From Limanda limanda (Eukaryota; Chordata; Actinopteri; Pleuronectiformes; Pleuronectidae), in contig NW_026870603.1 in NCBI RefSeq assembly GCF_963576545.1, positions 124,001 to 188,000 of the forward strand: DNA of 64,000 nucleotides, written 5' to 3'. The notes beneath the pieces were generated by a model. It worked only from the letters and a program-made list of their open reading frames with translations, did not search any database and was not told the DNA's origin. The position numbers were made by a program, and so were the translations under genes. Positions 24,015 to 37,800 of the stretch are shown piece by piece. Position 1 is the first letter of the stretch. Each line of letters starts with the position of its first letter.

Positions 24015-27000
24015 ATAACTTTTTTTGTGAAAGTCGGAGAGACTTGCAAGTAGGCTCTACCCCCACTAAATGGGGTAGCGCGCATCGATCGGTACCATCC
24101 TTGAGCTTCTCCGACTTTCGGAAGGGTTAGGGTTAGGGTTAGGGATGAAAGCACATAGGAGAAAGAGATATTCTTGAATAACTTTTTTTGTGAAGGTCGT
24201 AGAGACTTGCAAGTAGGCTCTGCCCCCACTAAATGGGGTAGCGCGCATCGATCGGTACCATCCTTGAGCTTCTCTGACTTTCGGAAGGGTTAGGGTTAGG
24301 GTTAGGGATGAAAGCACATAGGAGAAAGAGATATTCTTGAATAACTTTTTTTGTGAAGGTCGGAGAGACTTGGAAAGTGGTTGCATCTGGACTAATTTGG
24401 GTCCTGCGGATCGATTGGTACCATCCCCGAGCTTGTACGACCTTCGGAAGAGGTCGACCGACGAAATTCCCCCAAATCTGAGGAGATATTCTTGAATAAC
24501 TTTTTTTGTGAAGGTCGGAGAGACTTGCAAGTAGGCTCTACCCCCACTAAATGGGGTTGCGCACATCGATCGGTACCATCCTTGAGCTTCTCCGACTTTC
24601 GGAAGGGTTAGGGTTAGGGTTAGGGATGAAAGCACATAGGAGAAAGAGATATTCTTGAATAACTTTTTTTGTGAAGGTCGGAGAGACTTGCAAGTAGGCT
24701 CTACCCCCACTAAATGGGGTAGCGCGCATCGATCGGTACCATCCTTGAGCTTCTCCGACTTTCGGAAGGGTTAGGGTTAGGGTTAGGGATGAAAGCACAT
24801 AGGAGAAAGAGATATTCTTGAATAACTTTTTTTGTGAAGGTCGGAGAGACTTGGAAAGTGGTTGCATCTGGACTAATTTGGGTCCTGCGGATCGATTGGT
24901 ACCATCCCCGAGCTTGTACGACCTTCGGAAGAGGTCGACCGACGAAATTCCCCCAAATCTGAGGAGATATTCTTGAATAACTTTTTTTGTGAAGGTCGGA
25001 GAGACTTGCAAGTAGGCTCTACCCCCACTAAATGGGGTTGCGCGCATCGATCGGTACCATCCTTGAGCTTCTCCGACTTTCGGAAGGGTTAGGGTTAGGG
25101 TTAGGGATGAAAGCACATAGGAGAAAGAGATATTCTTGAATAACTTTTTTTGTGAAGGTCGGAGAGACTTGCAAGTAGGCTCTACCCCCACTAAATGGGG
25201 TAGCGCGCATCGATCGGTACCATCCTTGAGCTTCTCCGACTTTCGGAAGGGTTAGGGTTAGGGTTAGGGATGAAAGCACATAGGAGAAAGAGATATTCTT
25301 GAATAACTTTTTTTGTGAAGGTCGGAGAGACTTGCAAGTAGGCTCTGCCCCCACTAAATGGGGTAGCGCGCATCGATCGGTACCATCCTTGAGCTTCTCT
25401 GACTTTCGGAAGGGTTAGGGTTAGGGTTAGGGATGAAAGCACATAGGAGAAAGAGATATTCTTGAATAACTTTTTTTGTGAAGGTCGGAGAGACTTGGAA
25501 AGTGGTTGCATCTGGACTAATTTGGGTCCTGCGGATCGATTGGTACCATCCCCGAGCTTGTACGACCTTCGGAAGAGGTCGACCGACGAAATTCCCCCAA
25601 ATCTGAGGAGATATTCTTGAATAACTTTTTTTGTGAAGGTCGGAGAGACTTGCAAGTAGGCTCTACCCCCACTAAATGGGGTTGCGCACATCGATCGGTA
25701 CCATCCTTGAGCTTCTCCGACTTTCGGAAGGGTTAGGGTTAGGGTTAGGGATGAAAGCACATAGGAGAAAGAGATATTCTTGAATAACTTTTTTTGTGAA
25801 GGTCGGAGAGACTTGCAAGTAGGCTCTACCCCCACTAAATGGGGTAGCGCGCATCGATCGGTACCATCCTTGAGCTTCTCCGACTTTCGGAAGGGTTAGG
25901 GTTAGGGTTAGGGATGAAAGCACATAGGAGAAAGAGATATTCTTGAATAACTTTTTTTGTGAAGGTCGGAGAGACTTGGAAAGTGGTTGCATCTGGACTA
26001 ATTTGGGTCCTGCGGATCGATTGGTACCATCCCCGAGCTTGTACGACCTTCGGAAGAGGTCGACCGACGAAATTCCCCCAAATCTGAGGAGATATTCTTG
26101 AATAACTTTTTTTGTGAAGGTCGGAGAGACTTGCAAGTAGGCTCTACCCCCACTAAATGGGGTTGCGCGCATCGATCGGTACCATCCTTGAGCTTCTCCG
26201 ACTTTCGGAAGGGTTAGGGTTAGGGTTAGGGATGAAAGCACATAGGAGAAAGAGATATTCTTGAATAACTTTTTTTGTGAAGGTCGGAGAGACTTGCAAG
26301 TAGGCTCTACCCCCACTAAATGGGGTAGCGCGCATCGATCGGTACCATCCTTGAGCTTCTCCGACTTTCGGAAGGGTTAGGGTTAGGGTTAGGGATGAAA
26401 GCACATAGGAGAAAGAGATATTCTTGAATAACTTTTTTTGTGAAGGTCGGAGAGACTTGCAAGTAGGCTCTACCCCCACTAAATGGGGTAGCGCGCATCG
26501 ATCGGTACCATCCTTGAGCTTCTCTGACTTTCGGAAGGGTTAGGGTTAGGGTTAGGGATGAAAGCACATAGGAGAAAGAGATATTCTTGAATAACCTTTT
26601 TTGTGAAGGTCGGAGAGACTTGGAAAGTGGTTGCATCTGGACTAATTTGGGTCCTGCGGATCGATTGGTACCATCCCCGAGCTTGTACGACCTTCGGAAG
26701 AGGTCGACCGACGAAATTCCCCCAAATCTGAGGAGATATTCTTGAATAACTTTTTTTGTGAAGGTCGGAGAGACTTGCAAGTAGGCTCTACCCCCACTAA
26801 ATGGGGTTGCGCACATCGATCGGTACCATCCTTGAGCTTCTCCGACTTTCGGAAGGGTTAGGGTTAGGGTTAGGGATGAAAGCACATAGGAGAAAGAGAT
26901 ATTCTTGAATAACTTTTTTTGTGAAGGTCGGAGAGACTTGCAAGTAGGCTCTACCCCCACTAAATGGGGTAGCGCGCATCGATCGGTACCATCATTGAGC

Positions 27001-29788
27001 TTCTCCGACTTTCGGAAGGGTTAGGGTTAGGGTTAGGGATGAAAGCACATAGGAGAAAGAGATATTCTTGAATAACTTTTTTTGTGAAGGTCGGAGAGAC
27101 TTGGAAAGTGGTTGCATCTGGACTAATTTGGGTCCTGCGGATCGATTGGTACCATCCCCGAGCTTGTACGACCTTCGGAAGAGGTCGACCGACGAAATTC
27201 CCCCAAATCTGAGGAGATATTCTTGAATAACTTTTTTTGTGAAGGTCGGAGAGACTTGCAAGTAGGCTCTACCCCCACTAAATGGGGTTGCGCGCATCGA
27301 TCGGTACCATCCTTGAGCTTCTCCGACTTTCGGAAGGGTTAGGGTTAGGGTTAGGGATGAAAGCACATAGGAGAAAGAGATATTCTTGAATAACTTTTTT
27401 TGTGAAGGTCGGAGAGACTTGCAAGTAGGCTCTACCCCCACTAAATGGGGTAGCGCGCATCGATCGGTACCATCCTTGAGCTTCTCCGACTTTCGGAAGG
27501 GTTAGGGTTAGGGTTAGGGATGAAAGCACATAGGAGAAAGAGATATTCTTGAATAACTTTTTTTGTGAAGGTCGGAGAGACTTGCAAGTAGGCTCTACCC
27601 CCACTAAATGGGGTAGCGCGCATCGATCGGTACCATCCTTGAGCTTCTCCGACTTTCGGAAGGGTTAGGGTTAGGGTTAGGGATGAAAGCACATAGGAGA
27701 AAGAGATATTCTTGAATAACTTTTTTTGTGAAGGTCGGAGAGACTTGCAAGTAGGCTCTGCCCCCACTAAATGGGGTAGCGCGCATCGATCGGTACCATC
27801 CTTGAGCTTCTCTGACTTTCGGAAGGGTTAGGGTTAGGGTTAGGGATGAAAGCACATAGGAGAAAGAGATATTCTTGAATAACTTTTTTTGTGAAGGTCG
27901 GAGAGACTTGGAAAGTGGTTGCATCTGGACTAATTTGGGTCCTGCGGATCGATTGGTACCATCCCCGAGCTTGTACGACCTTCGGAAGAGGTCGACCGAC
28001 GAAATTCCCCCAAATCTGAGGAGATATTCTTGAATAACTTTTTTTGTGAAGGTCGGAGAGACTTGCAAGTAGGCTCTACCCCCACTAAATGGGGTAGCGC
28101 GCATCGATCGGTACCATCCTTGAGCTTCTCCGACTTTCGGAAGGGTTAGGGTTAGGGATGAAAGCACATAGGAGAAAGAGATATTCTTGAATAACTTTTT
28201 TTGTGAAGGTCGGAGAGACTTGGAAAGTGGTTGCATCTGGACTAATTTGGGTCCTGCGGATCGATTGGTACCATCCCCGAGCTTGTACGACCTTCGGAAG
28301 AGGTCGACCGACGAAATTCCCCCAAATCTGAGGAGATATTCTTGAATAACTTTTTTTGTGAAGGTCGGAGAGACTTGCAAGTAGGCTCTACCCCCACTAA
28401 ATGGGGTTGCGCGCATCGATCGGTACCATCCTTGAGCTTCTCCGACTTTCGGAAGGGTTAGGGTTAGGGTTAGGGATGAAAGCACATAGGAGAAAGAGAT
28501 ATTCTTGAATAACTTTTTTTGTGAAGGTCGGAGAGACTTGCAAGTAGGCTCTACCCCCACTAAATGGGGTAGCGCGCATCGATCGGTACCATCCTTGAGC
28601 TTCTCCGACTTTCGGAAGGGTTAGGGTTAGGGTTAGGGATGAAAGCACATAGGAGAAAGAGATATTCTTGAATAAGTTTTTTTGTGAAGGTCGGAGAGAC
28701 TTGGAAAGTGGTTGCATCTGGACTAATTTGGGTCCTGCGGATCGATTGGTACCATCCCCGAGCTTGTACGACCTTCGGAAGAGGTCGACCGACGAAATTC
28801 CCCCAAATCTGAGGAGATATTCTTGAATAACTTTTTTTGTGAAGGTCGGAGAGACTTGCAAGTAGGCTCTACCCCCACTAAATGGGGTAGCGCGCATCGA
28901 TCGGTACCATCCTTGAGCTTCTCCGACTTTCGGAAGGGTTAGGGTTAGGGTTAGGGATGAAATCACATAGGAGAAAGAGATATTCTTGAATAACTTTTTT
29001 TGTGAAGGTCGGAGAGACTTGCAAGTAGGCTCTACCCCCACTAAATGGGGTAGCGCGCATCGATCGGTACCATCCTTGAGCTTCTCCGACTTTCGGAAGG
29101 GTTAGGGTTAGGGTTAGGGATGAAAGCACATAGGAGAAAGAGATATTCTTGAATAACTTTTTTTGTGAAGGTCGGAGAGACTTGGAAAGTGGTTGCATCT
29201 GGACTAATTTGGGTCCTGCGGATCGATTGGTACCATCCCCGAGCTTGTACGACCTTCGGAAGAGGTCGACCGACGAAATTCCCCCAAATCTGAGGAGATA
29301 TTCTTGAATAACTTTTTTTGTGAAGGTCGGAGAGACTTGCAAGTAGGCTCTACCCCCACTAAATGGGGTTGCGCGCATCGATCGGTACAATCCTTGAGCT
29401 TCTCCGACTTTCGGAAGGGTTAGGGTTAGGGTTAGGGATGAAAGCACATAGGAGAAAGAGATATTCTTGAATAACTTTTTTTGTGAAGGTCGGAGAGACT
29501 TGCAAGTAGGCTCTACCCCCACTAAATGGGGTAGCGCGCATCGATCGGTACCATCCTTGAGCTTCTCCGACTTTCGGAAGGGTTAGGGTTAGGGTTAGGG
29601 ATGAAAGCACATAGGAGAAAGAGATATTCTTGAATAACTTTTTTTGTGAAGGTCGGAGAGACTTGGAAAGTGGTTGCATCTGGACTAATTTGGGTCCTGC
29701 GGATCGATTGGTACCATCCCCGAGCTTGTACGACCTTCGGAAGAGGTCGACCGACGAAATTCCCCCAAATCTGAGGAGATATTCTTGA
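24015..29788 (+). repeat. Right part of the ~9.8-kb repeat, copy 1
   Basis: B units start at 24341, 24822, 25466, 25947, 26591, 27072, 27879, 28191, 28672, 29153 and 29634; the A2 starts at 28034. Markers shared with 33800-39899 are G18A, G23T in an A*, T6C in a B and C86A (CATCATTG). The offset is 9785 bp up to about 25140, then 9948, then 10111 from 26591, because two A units are absent here. GAAATCAC in the A at 28827 is private. Confidence 0.9.
26428..26590 (+). repeat. Recombinant A / A* monomer
   Basis: This unit has the ordinary A base at position 45 (CTACCCC) but the A* base at position 98 (TCTCTGAC). In the related copies at 36376-36701 and 44082-44407 the same place holds an ordinary A followed by a full A*. 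The simplest reading is a deletion of one unit by exchange between positions 45 and 98. Gene conversion is an alternative. Confidence 0.75.
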
Positions 29789-31076
29789 ATAACTTTTTTT
29801 GTGAAGGTCGGAGAGACTTGCAAGTAGGCTCTACCCCCACTAAATGGGGTTGCGCGCATCGATCGGTACCATCCTTGAGCTTCTCCGACTTTCGGAAGGG
29901 TTAGGGTTAGGGTTAGGGATGAAAGCACATAGGAGAAAGAGATATTCTTGAATAACTTTTTTTGTGAAGGTCGGAGAGACTTGGAAAGTGGTTGCATCTG
30001 GACTAATTTGGGTCCTGCGGATCGATTGGTACCATCCCCGAGCTTGTACGACCTTCGGAAGAGGTCGACCGACGAAATTCCCCCAAATCTGAGGAGATAT
30101 TCTTGAATAACTTTTTTTGTGAAGGTCGGAGAGACTTGCAAGTAGGCTCTACCCCCACTAAATGGGGTTGCGCGCATCGATCGGTACCATCCTTGAGCTT
30201 CTCCGACTTTCGGAAGGGTTAGGGTTAGGGTTAGGGATGAAAGCACATAGGAGAAAGAGATATTCTTGAATAACTTTTTTTGTGAAGGTCGGAGAGACTT
30301 GCAAGTAGGCTCTACCCCCACTAAATGGGGTAGCGCGCATCGATCGGTACCATCCTTGAGCTTCTCCGACTTTCGGAAGGGTTAGGGTTAGGGTTAGGGA
30401 TGAAAGCACATAGGAGAAAGAGATATTCTTGAATAACTTTTTTTGTGAAGGTCGGAGAGACTTGGAAAGTGGTTGCATCTGGACTAATTTGGGTCCTGCG
30501 GATCGATTGGTACCATCCCCGAGCTTGTACGACCTTCGGAAGAGGTCGACCGACGAAATTCCCCCAAATCTGAGGAGATATTCTTGAATAACTTTTTTTG
30601 TGAAGGTCGGAGAGACTTGCAAGTAGGCTCTACCCCCACTAAATGGGGTTGCGCGCATCGATCGGTACCATCCTTGAGCTTCTCCGACTTTCGGAAGGGT
30701 TAGGGTTAGGGTTAGGGATGAAAGCACATAGGAGAAAGAGATATTCTTGAATAACTTTGTTTGTGAAGGTCGGAGAGACTTGCAAGTAGGCTCTACCCCC
30801 ACTAAATGGGGTAGCGCGCATCGATCGGTACCATCCTTGAGCTTCTCCGACTTTCGGAAGGGTTAGGGTTAGGGTTAGGGATGAAAGCACATAGGAGAAA
30901 GAGATATTCTTGAATAACTTTTTTTGTGAAGGTCGGAGAGACTTGCAAGTAGGCTCTACCCCCACTAAATGGGGTAGCGCGCATCGATCGGTACCATCCT
31001 TGAGCTTCTCCGACTTTCGGAAGGGTTAGGGTTAGGGTTAGGGATGAAAGCACATAGGAGAAAGAGATATTCTTGA
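29789..31076 (+). repeat. Eight-unit link block, matched at 47606-48893
   Basis: B units start at 29952 and 30433. Unit order is post-B A, B, post-B A, A, B, post-B A, A with T9G, A. The same order with the same marker lies 17,817 bp to the right; that match extends left to 29308/47125 and beyond. Confidence 0.87.
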
Positions 31077-31875
31077 ATAACTTTTTTTGTGAAGGTCGGA
31101 GAGACTTGGAAAGTGGTTGCATCTGGACTAATTTGGGTCCTGCGGATCGATTGGTACCATCCCCGAGCTTGTACGACCTTCGGAAGAGGTCGACCGACGA
31201 AATTCCCCCAAATCTGAGGAGATATTCTTGAATAACTTTTTTTGTGAAGGTCGGAGAGACTTGCAAGTAGGCTCTACCCCCACTAAATGGGGTTGCACGC
31301 ATCGATCGGTACTATCCTTGAGCTTCTCCGACTTTCGGAAGGGTTAGGGTTAGGGTTAGGGATGAAAGCACATAGGAGAAAGAGATATTCTTGAATAACT
31401 TTTTTTGTGAAGGTCGGAGAGACTTGCAAGTAGGCTCTGCCCCCACTAAATGGGGTAGCGCGCATCGATCGGTACCATCCTTGAGCTTCTCTGACTTTCG
31501 GAAGGGTTAGGGTTAGGGTTAGGGATGAAAGCACATAGGAGAAAGAGATATTCTTGAATAACTTTTTTTGTGAAGGTCGGAGAGACTTGGAAAGTGGTTG
31601 CATCTGGACTAATTTGGGTCCTGCGGATCGATTGGTACCATCCCCGAGCTTGTACGACCTTCGGAAGAGGTCGACCGACGAAATTCCCCCAAATCTGAGG
31701 AGATATTCTTGAATAACTTTTTTTGTGAAGGTCGGAGAGACTTGCAAGTAGGCTCTACCCCCACTAAATGGGGTTGCGCACATCGATCGGTACCATCCTT
31801 GAGCTTCTCCGACTTTCGGAAGGGTTAGGGTTAGGGTTAGGGATGAAAGCACATAGGAGAAAGAGATATTCTTGA
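31077..31875 (+). repeat. Start of the ~9.8-kb repeat, copy 2
   Basis: B units start at 31077 and 31558. The A at 31232 carries G66A and C82T, as at 21447. It opens the fifth copy of the eight-unit module and runs directly into the 7706-bp tandem duplication. Confidence 0.87.
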
Positions 31876-34800
31876 ATAACTTTTTTTGTGAAGGTCGGAG
31901 AGACTTGCAAGTAGGCTCTACCCCCACTAAATGGGGTAGCGCGCATCGATCGGTACCATCCTTGAGCTTCTCCGACTTTCGGAAGGGTTAGGGTTAGGGT
32001 TAGGGATGAAAGCACATAGGAGAAAGAGATATTCTTGAATAACTTTTTTTGTGAAGGTCGGAGAGACTTGGAAAGTGGTTGCATCTGGACTAATTTGGGT
32101 CCTGCGGATCGATTGGTACCATCCCCGAGCTTGTACGACCTTCGGAAGAGGTCGACCGACGAAATTCCCCCAAATCTGAGGAGATATTCTTGAATAACTT
32201 TTTTTGTGAAGGTCGGAGAGACTTGCAAGTAGGCTCTACCCCCACTAAATGGGGTTGCGCGCATCGATCGGTACAATCCTTGAGCTTCTCCGACTTTCGG
32301 AAGGGTTAGGGTTAGGGTTAGGGATGAAAGCACATAGGAGAAAGAGATATTCTTGAATAACTTTTTTTGTGAAGGTCGGAGAGACTTGCAAGTAGGCTCT
32401 ACCCCCACTAAATGGGGTAGCGCGCATCGATCGGTACCATCCTTGAGCTTCTCCGACTTTCGGAAGGGTTAGGGTTAGGGTTAGGGATGAAAGCACATAG
32501 GAGAAAGAGATATTCTTGAATAACTTTTTTTGTGAAGGTCGGAGAGACTTGAAAAGTGGTTGCATCTGGACTAATTTGGGTCCTGCGGATCGATTGGTAC
32601 CATCCCCGAGCTTGTACGACCTTCGGAAGAGGTCGACCGACGAAATTCCCCCAAATCTGAGGAGATATTCTTGAATAACTTTTTTTGTGAAGGTCGGAGA
32701 GACTTGCAAGTAGGCTCTACCCCCACTAAATGGGGTTGCGCGCATCGATCGGTACCATCCTTGAGCTTCTCCGACTTTCGGAAGGGTTATGGTTAGGGTT
32801 AGGGATGAAAGCACATAGGAGAAAGAGATATTCTTGAATAACTTTTTTTGTGAAGGTCGGAGAGACTTGGAAAGTGGTTGCATCTGGACTAATTTGGGTC
32901 CTGCGGATCGATTGGTACCATCCCCGAGCTTGTACGACTTTCGGAAGAGGTCGACCGACGAAATTCCCCCAAATCTGAGGAGATATTCTTGAATAACTTT
33001 TTTTGTGAAGGTCGGAGAGACTTGCAAGTAGGCTCTACCCCCACTAAATGGGGTTGCGCGCATCGATCGGTACCATCCTTGAGCTTCTCCGACTTTCGGA
33101 AGGGTTAGGGTTAGGGTTAGGGATGAAAGCACATAGGAGAAAGAGATATTCTTGAATAACTTTTTTTGTGAAGGTCGGAGAGACTTGCAAGTAGGCTCTA
33201 CCCCCACTAAATGGGGTAGCGCGCATCGATCGGTACCATCCTTGAGCTTCTCCGACTTTCGGAAGGGTTAGGGTTAGGGTTAGGGATGAAAGCACATAGG
33301 AGAAAGAGATATTCTTGAATAACTTTTTTTGTGAAGGTCGGAGAGACTTGGAAAGTGGTTGCATCTGGACTAATTTGGGTCCTGCGGATCGATTGGTACC
33401 ATCCCCGAGCTTGTACGACCTTCGGAAGAGGTCGACCGACGAAATTCCCCCAAATCTGAGGAGATATTCTTGAATAACTTTTTTTGTGAAGGTCGGAGAG
33501 ACTTGCAAGTAGGCTCTACCCCCACTAAATGGGGTTGCGCGCATCGATCGGTACCATCCTTGAGCTTCTCCGACTTTCGGAAGGGTTAGGGTTAGGGTTA
33601 GGGATGAAAGCACATAGGAGAAAGAGATATTCTTGAATAACTTTGTTTGTGAAGGTCGGAGAGACTTGCAAGTAGGCTCTACCCCCACTAAATGGGGTAG
33701 CGCGCATCGATCGGTACCATCCTTGAGCTTCTCCGACTTTCGGAAGGGTTAGGGTTAGGGTTAGGGATGAAAGCACATAGGAGAAAGAGATATTCTTGAA
33801 TAACTTTTTTTGTGAAAGTCGGAGAGACTTGCAAGTAGGCTCTACCCCCACTAAATGGGGTAGCGCGCATCGATCGGTACCATCCTTGAGCTTCTCCGAC
33901 TTTCGGAAGGGTTAGGGTTAGGGTTAGGGATGAAAGCACATAGGAGAAAGAGATATTCTTGAATAACTTTTTTTGTGAAGGTCGTAGAGACTTGCAAGTA
34001 GGCTCTGCCCCCACTAAATGGGGTAGCGCGCATCGATCGGTACCATCCTTGAGCTTCTCTGACTTTCGGAAGGGTTAGGGTTAGGGTTAGGGATGAAAGC
34101 ACATAGGAGAAAGAGATATTCTTGAATAACTTTTTTTGTGAAGGTCGGAGAGACTTGGAAAGTGGTTGCATCTGGACTAATTTGGGTCCTGCGGATCGAT
34201 TGGTACCATCCCCGAGCTTGTACGACCTTCGGAAGAGGTCGACCGACGAAATTCCCCCAAATCTGAGGAGATATTCTTGAATAACTTTTTTTGTGAAGGT
34301 CGGAGAGACTTGCAAGTAGGCTCTACCCCCACTAAATGGGGTTGCGCACATCGATCGGTACCATCCTTGAGCTTCTCCGACTTTCGGAAGGGTTAGGGTT
34401 AGGGTTAGGGATGAAAGCACATAGGAGAAAGAGATATTCTTGAATAACTTTTTTTGTGAAGGTCGGAGAGACTTGCAAGTAGGCTCTACCCCCACTAAAT
34501 GGGGTAGCGCGCATCGATCGGTACCATCCTTGAGCTTCTCCGACTTTCGGAAGGGTTAGGGTTAGGGTTAGGGATGAAAGCACATAGGAGAAAGAGATAT
34601 TCTTGAATAACTTTTTTTGTGAAGGTCGGAGAGACTTGGAAAGTGGTTGCATCTGGACTAATTTGGGTCCTGCGGATCGATTGGTACCATCCCCGAGCTT
34701 GTACGACCTTCGGAAGAGGTCGACCGACGAAATTCCCCCAAATCTGAGGAGATATTCTTGAATAACTTTTTTTGTGAAGGTCGGAGAGACTTGCAAGTAG

Positions 34801-37800
34801 GCTCTACCCCCACTAAATGGGGTTGCGCGCATCGATCGGTACCATCCTTGAGCTTCTCCGACTTTCGGAAGGGTTAGGGTTAGGGTTAGGGATGAAAGCA
34901 CATAGGAGAAAGAGATATTCTTGAATAACTTTTTTTGTGAAGGTCGGAGAGACTTGCAAGTAGGCTCTACCCCCACTAAATGGGGTAGCGCGCATCGATC
35001 GGTACCATCCTTGAGCTTCTCCGACTTTCGGAAGGGTTAGGGTTAGGGTTAGGGATGAAAGCACATAGGAGAAAGAGATATTCTTGAATAACTTTTTTTG
35101 TGAAGGTCGGAGAGACTTGCAAGTAGGCTCTACCCCCACTAAATGGGGTAGCGCGCATCGATCGGTACCATCCTTGAGCTTCTCCGACTTTCGGAAGGGT
35201 TAGGGTTAGGGTTAGGGATGAAAGCACATAGGAGAAAGAGATATTCTTGAATAACTTTTTTTGTGAAGGTCGGAGAGACTTGCAAGTAGGCTCTGCCCCC
35301 ACTAAATGGGGTAGCGCGCATCGATCGGTACCATCCTTGAGCTTCTCTGACTTTCGGAAGGGTTAGGGTTAGGGTTAGGGATGAAAGCACATAGGAGAAA
35401 GAGATATTCTTGAATAACTTTTTTTGTGAAGGTCGGAGAGACTTGGAAAGTGGTTGCATCTGGACTAATTTGGGTCCTGCGGATCGATTGGTACCATCCC
35501 CGAGCTTGTACGACCTTCGGAAGAGGTCGACCGACGAAATTCCCCCAAATCTGAGGAGATATTCTTGAATAACTTTTTTTGTGAAGGTCGGAGAGACTTG
35601 CAAGTAGGCTCTACCCCCACTAAATGGGGTTGCGCACATCGATCGGTACCATCCTTGAGCTTCTCCGACTTTCGGAAGGGTTAGGGTTAGGGTTAGGGAT
35701 GAAAGCACATAGGAGAAAGAGATATTCTTGAATAACTTTTTTTGTGAAGGTCGGAGAGACTTGCAAGTAGGCTCTACCCCCACTAAATGGGGTAGCGCGC
35801 ATCGATCGGTACCATCCTTGAGCTTCTCCGACTTTCGGAAGGGTTAGGGTTAGGGTTAGGGATGAAAGCACATAGGAGAAAGAGATATTCTTGAATAACT
35901 TTTTTTGTGAAGGTCGGAGAGACTTGGAAAGTGGTTGCATCTGGACTAATTTGGGTCCTGCGGATCGATTGGTACCATCCCCGAGCTTGTACGACCTTCG
36001 GAAGAGGTCGACCGACGAAATTCCCCCAAATCTGAGGAGATATTCTTGAATAACTTTTTTTGTGAAGGTCGGAGAGACTTGCAAGTAGGCTCTACCCCCA
36101 CTAAATGGGGTTGCGCGCATCGATCGGTACCATCCTTGAGCTTCTCCGACTTTCGGAAGGGTTAGGGTTAGGGTTAGGGATGAAAGCACATAGGAGAAAG
36201 AGATATTCTTGAATAACTTTTTTTGTGAAGGTCGGAGAGACTTGCAAGTAGGCTCTACCCCCACTAAATGGGGTAGCGCGCATCGATCGGTACCATCCTT
36301 GAGCTTCTCCGACTTTCGGAAGGGTTAGGGTTAGGGTTAGGGATGAAAGCACATAGGAGAAAGAGATATTCTTGAATAACTTTTTTTGTGAAGGTCGGAG
36401 AGACTTGCAAGTAGGCTCTACCCCCACTAAATGGGGTAGCGCGCATCGATCGGTACCATCCTTGAGCTTCTCCGACTTTCGGAAGGGTTAGGGTTAGGGT
36501 TAGGGATGAAAGCACATAGGAGAAAGAGATATTCTTGAATAACTTTTTTTGTGAAGGTCGGAGAGACTTGCAAGTAGGCTCTGCCCCCACTAAATGGGGT
36601 AGCGCGCATCGATCGGTACCATCCTTGAGCTTCTCTGACTTTCGGAAGGGTTAGGGTTAGGGTTAGGGATGAAAGCACATAGGAGAAAGAGATATTCTTG
36701 AATAACCTTTTTTGTGAAGGTCGGAGAGACTTGGAAAGTGGTTGCATCTGGACTAATTTGGGTCCTGCGGATCGATTGGTACCATCCCCGAGCTTGTACG
36801 ACCTTCGGAAGAGGTCGACCGACGAAATTCCCCCAAATCTGAGGAGATATTCTTGAATAACTTTTTTTGTGAAGGTCGGAGAGACTTGCAAGTAGGCTCT
36901 ACCCCCACTAAATGGGGTTGCGCACATCGATCGGTACCATCCTTGAGCTTCTCCGACTTTCGGAAGGGTTAGGGTTAGGGTTAGGGATGAAAGCACATAG
37001 GAGAAAGAGATATTCTTGAATAACTTTTTTTGTGAAGGTCGGAGAGACTTGCAAGTAGGCTCTACCCCCACTAAATGGGGTAGCGCGCATCGATCGGTAC
37101 CATCATTGAGCTTCTCCGACTTTCGGAAGGGTTAGGGTTAGGGTTAGGGATGAAAGCACATAGGAGAAAGAGATATTCTTGAATAACTTTTTTTGTGAAG
37201 GTCGGAGAGACTTGGAAAGTGGTTGCATCTGGACTAATTTGGGTCCTGCGGATCGATTGGTACCATCCCCGAGCTTGTACGACCTTCGGAAGAGGTCGAC
37301 CGACGAAATTCCCCCAAATCTGAGGAGATATTCTTGAATAACTTTTTTTGTGAAGGTCGGAGAGACTTGCAAGTAGGCTCTACCCCCACTAAATGGGGTT
37401 GCGCGCATCGATCGGTACCATCCTTGAGCTTCTCCGACTTTCGGAAGGGTTAGGGTTAGGGTTAGGGATGAAAGCACATAGGAGAAAGAGATATTCTTGA
37501 ATAACTTTTTTTGTGAAGGTCGGAGAGACTTGCAAGTAGGCTCTACCCCCACTAAATGGGGTAGCGCGCATCGATCGGTACCATCCTTGAGCTTCTCCGA
37601 CTTTCGGAAGGGTTAGGGTTAGGGTTAGGGATGAAAGCACATAGGAGAAAGAGATATTCTTGAATAACTTTTTTTGTGAAGGTCGGAGAGACTTGCAAGT
37701 AGGCTCTACCCCCACTAAATGGGGTAGCGCGCATCGATCGGTACCATCCTTGAGCTTCTCCGACTTTCGGAAGGGTTAGGGTTAGGGTTAGGGATGAAAG

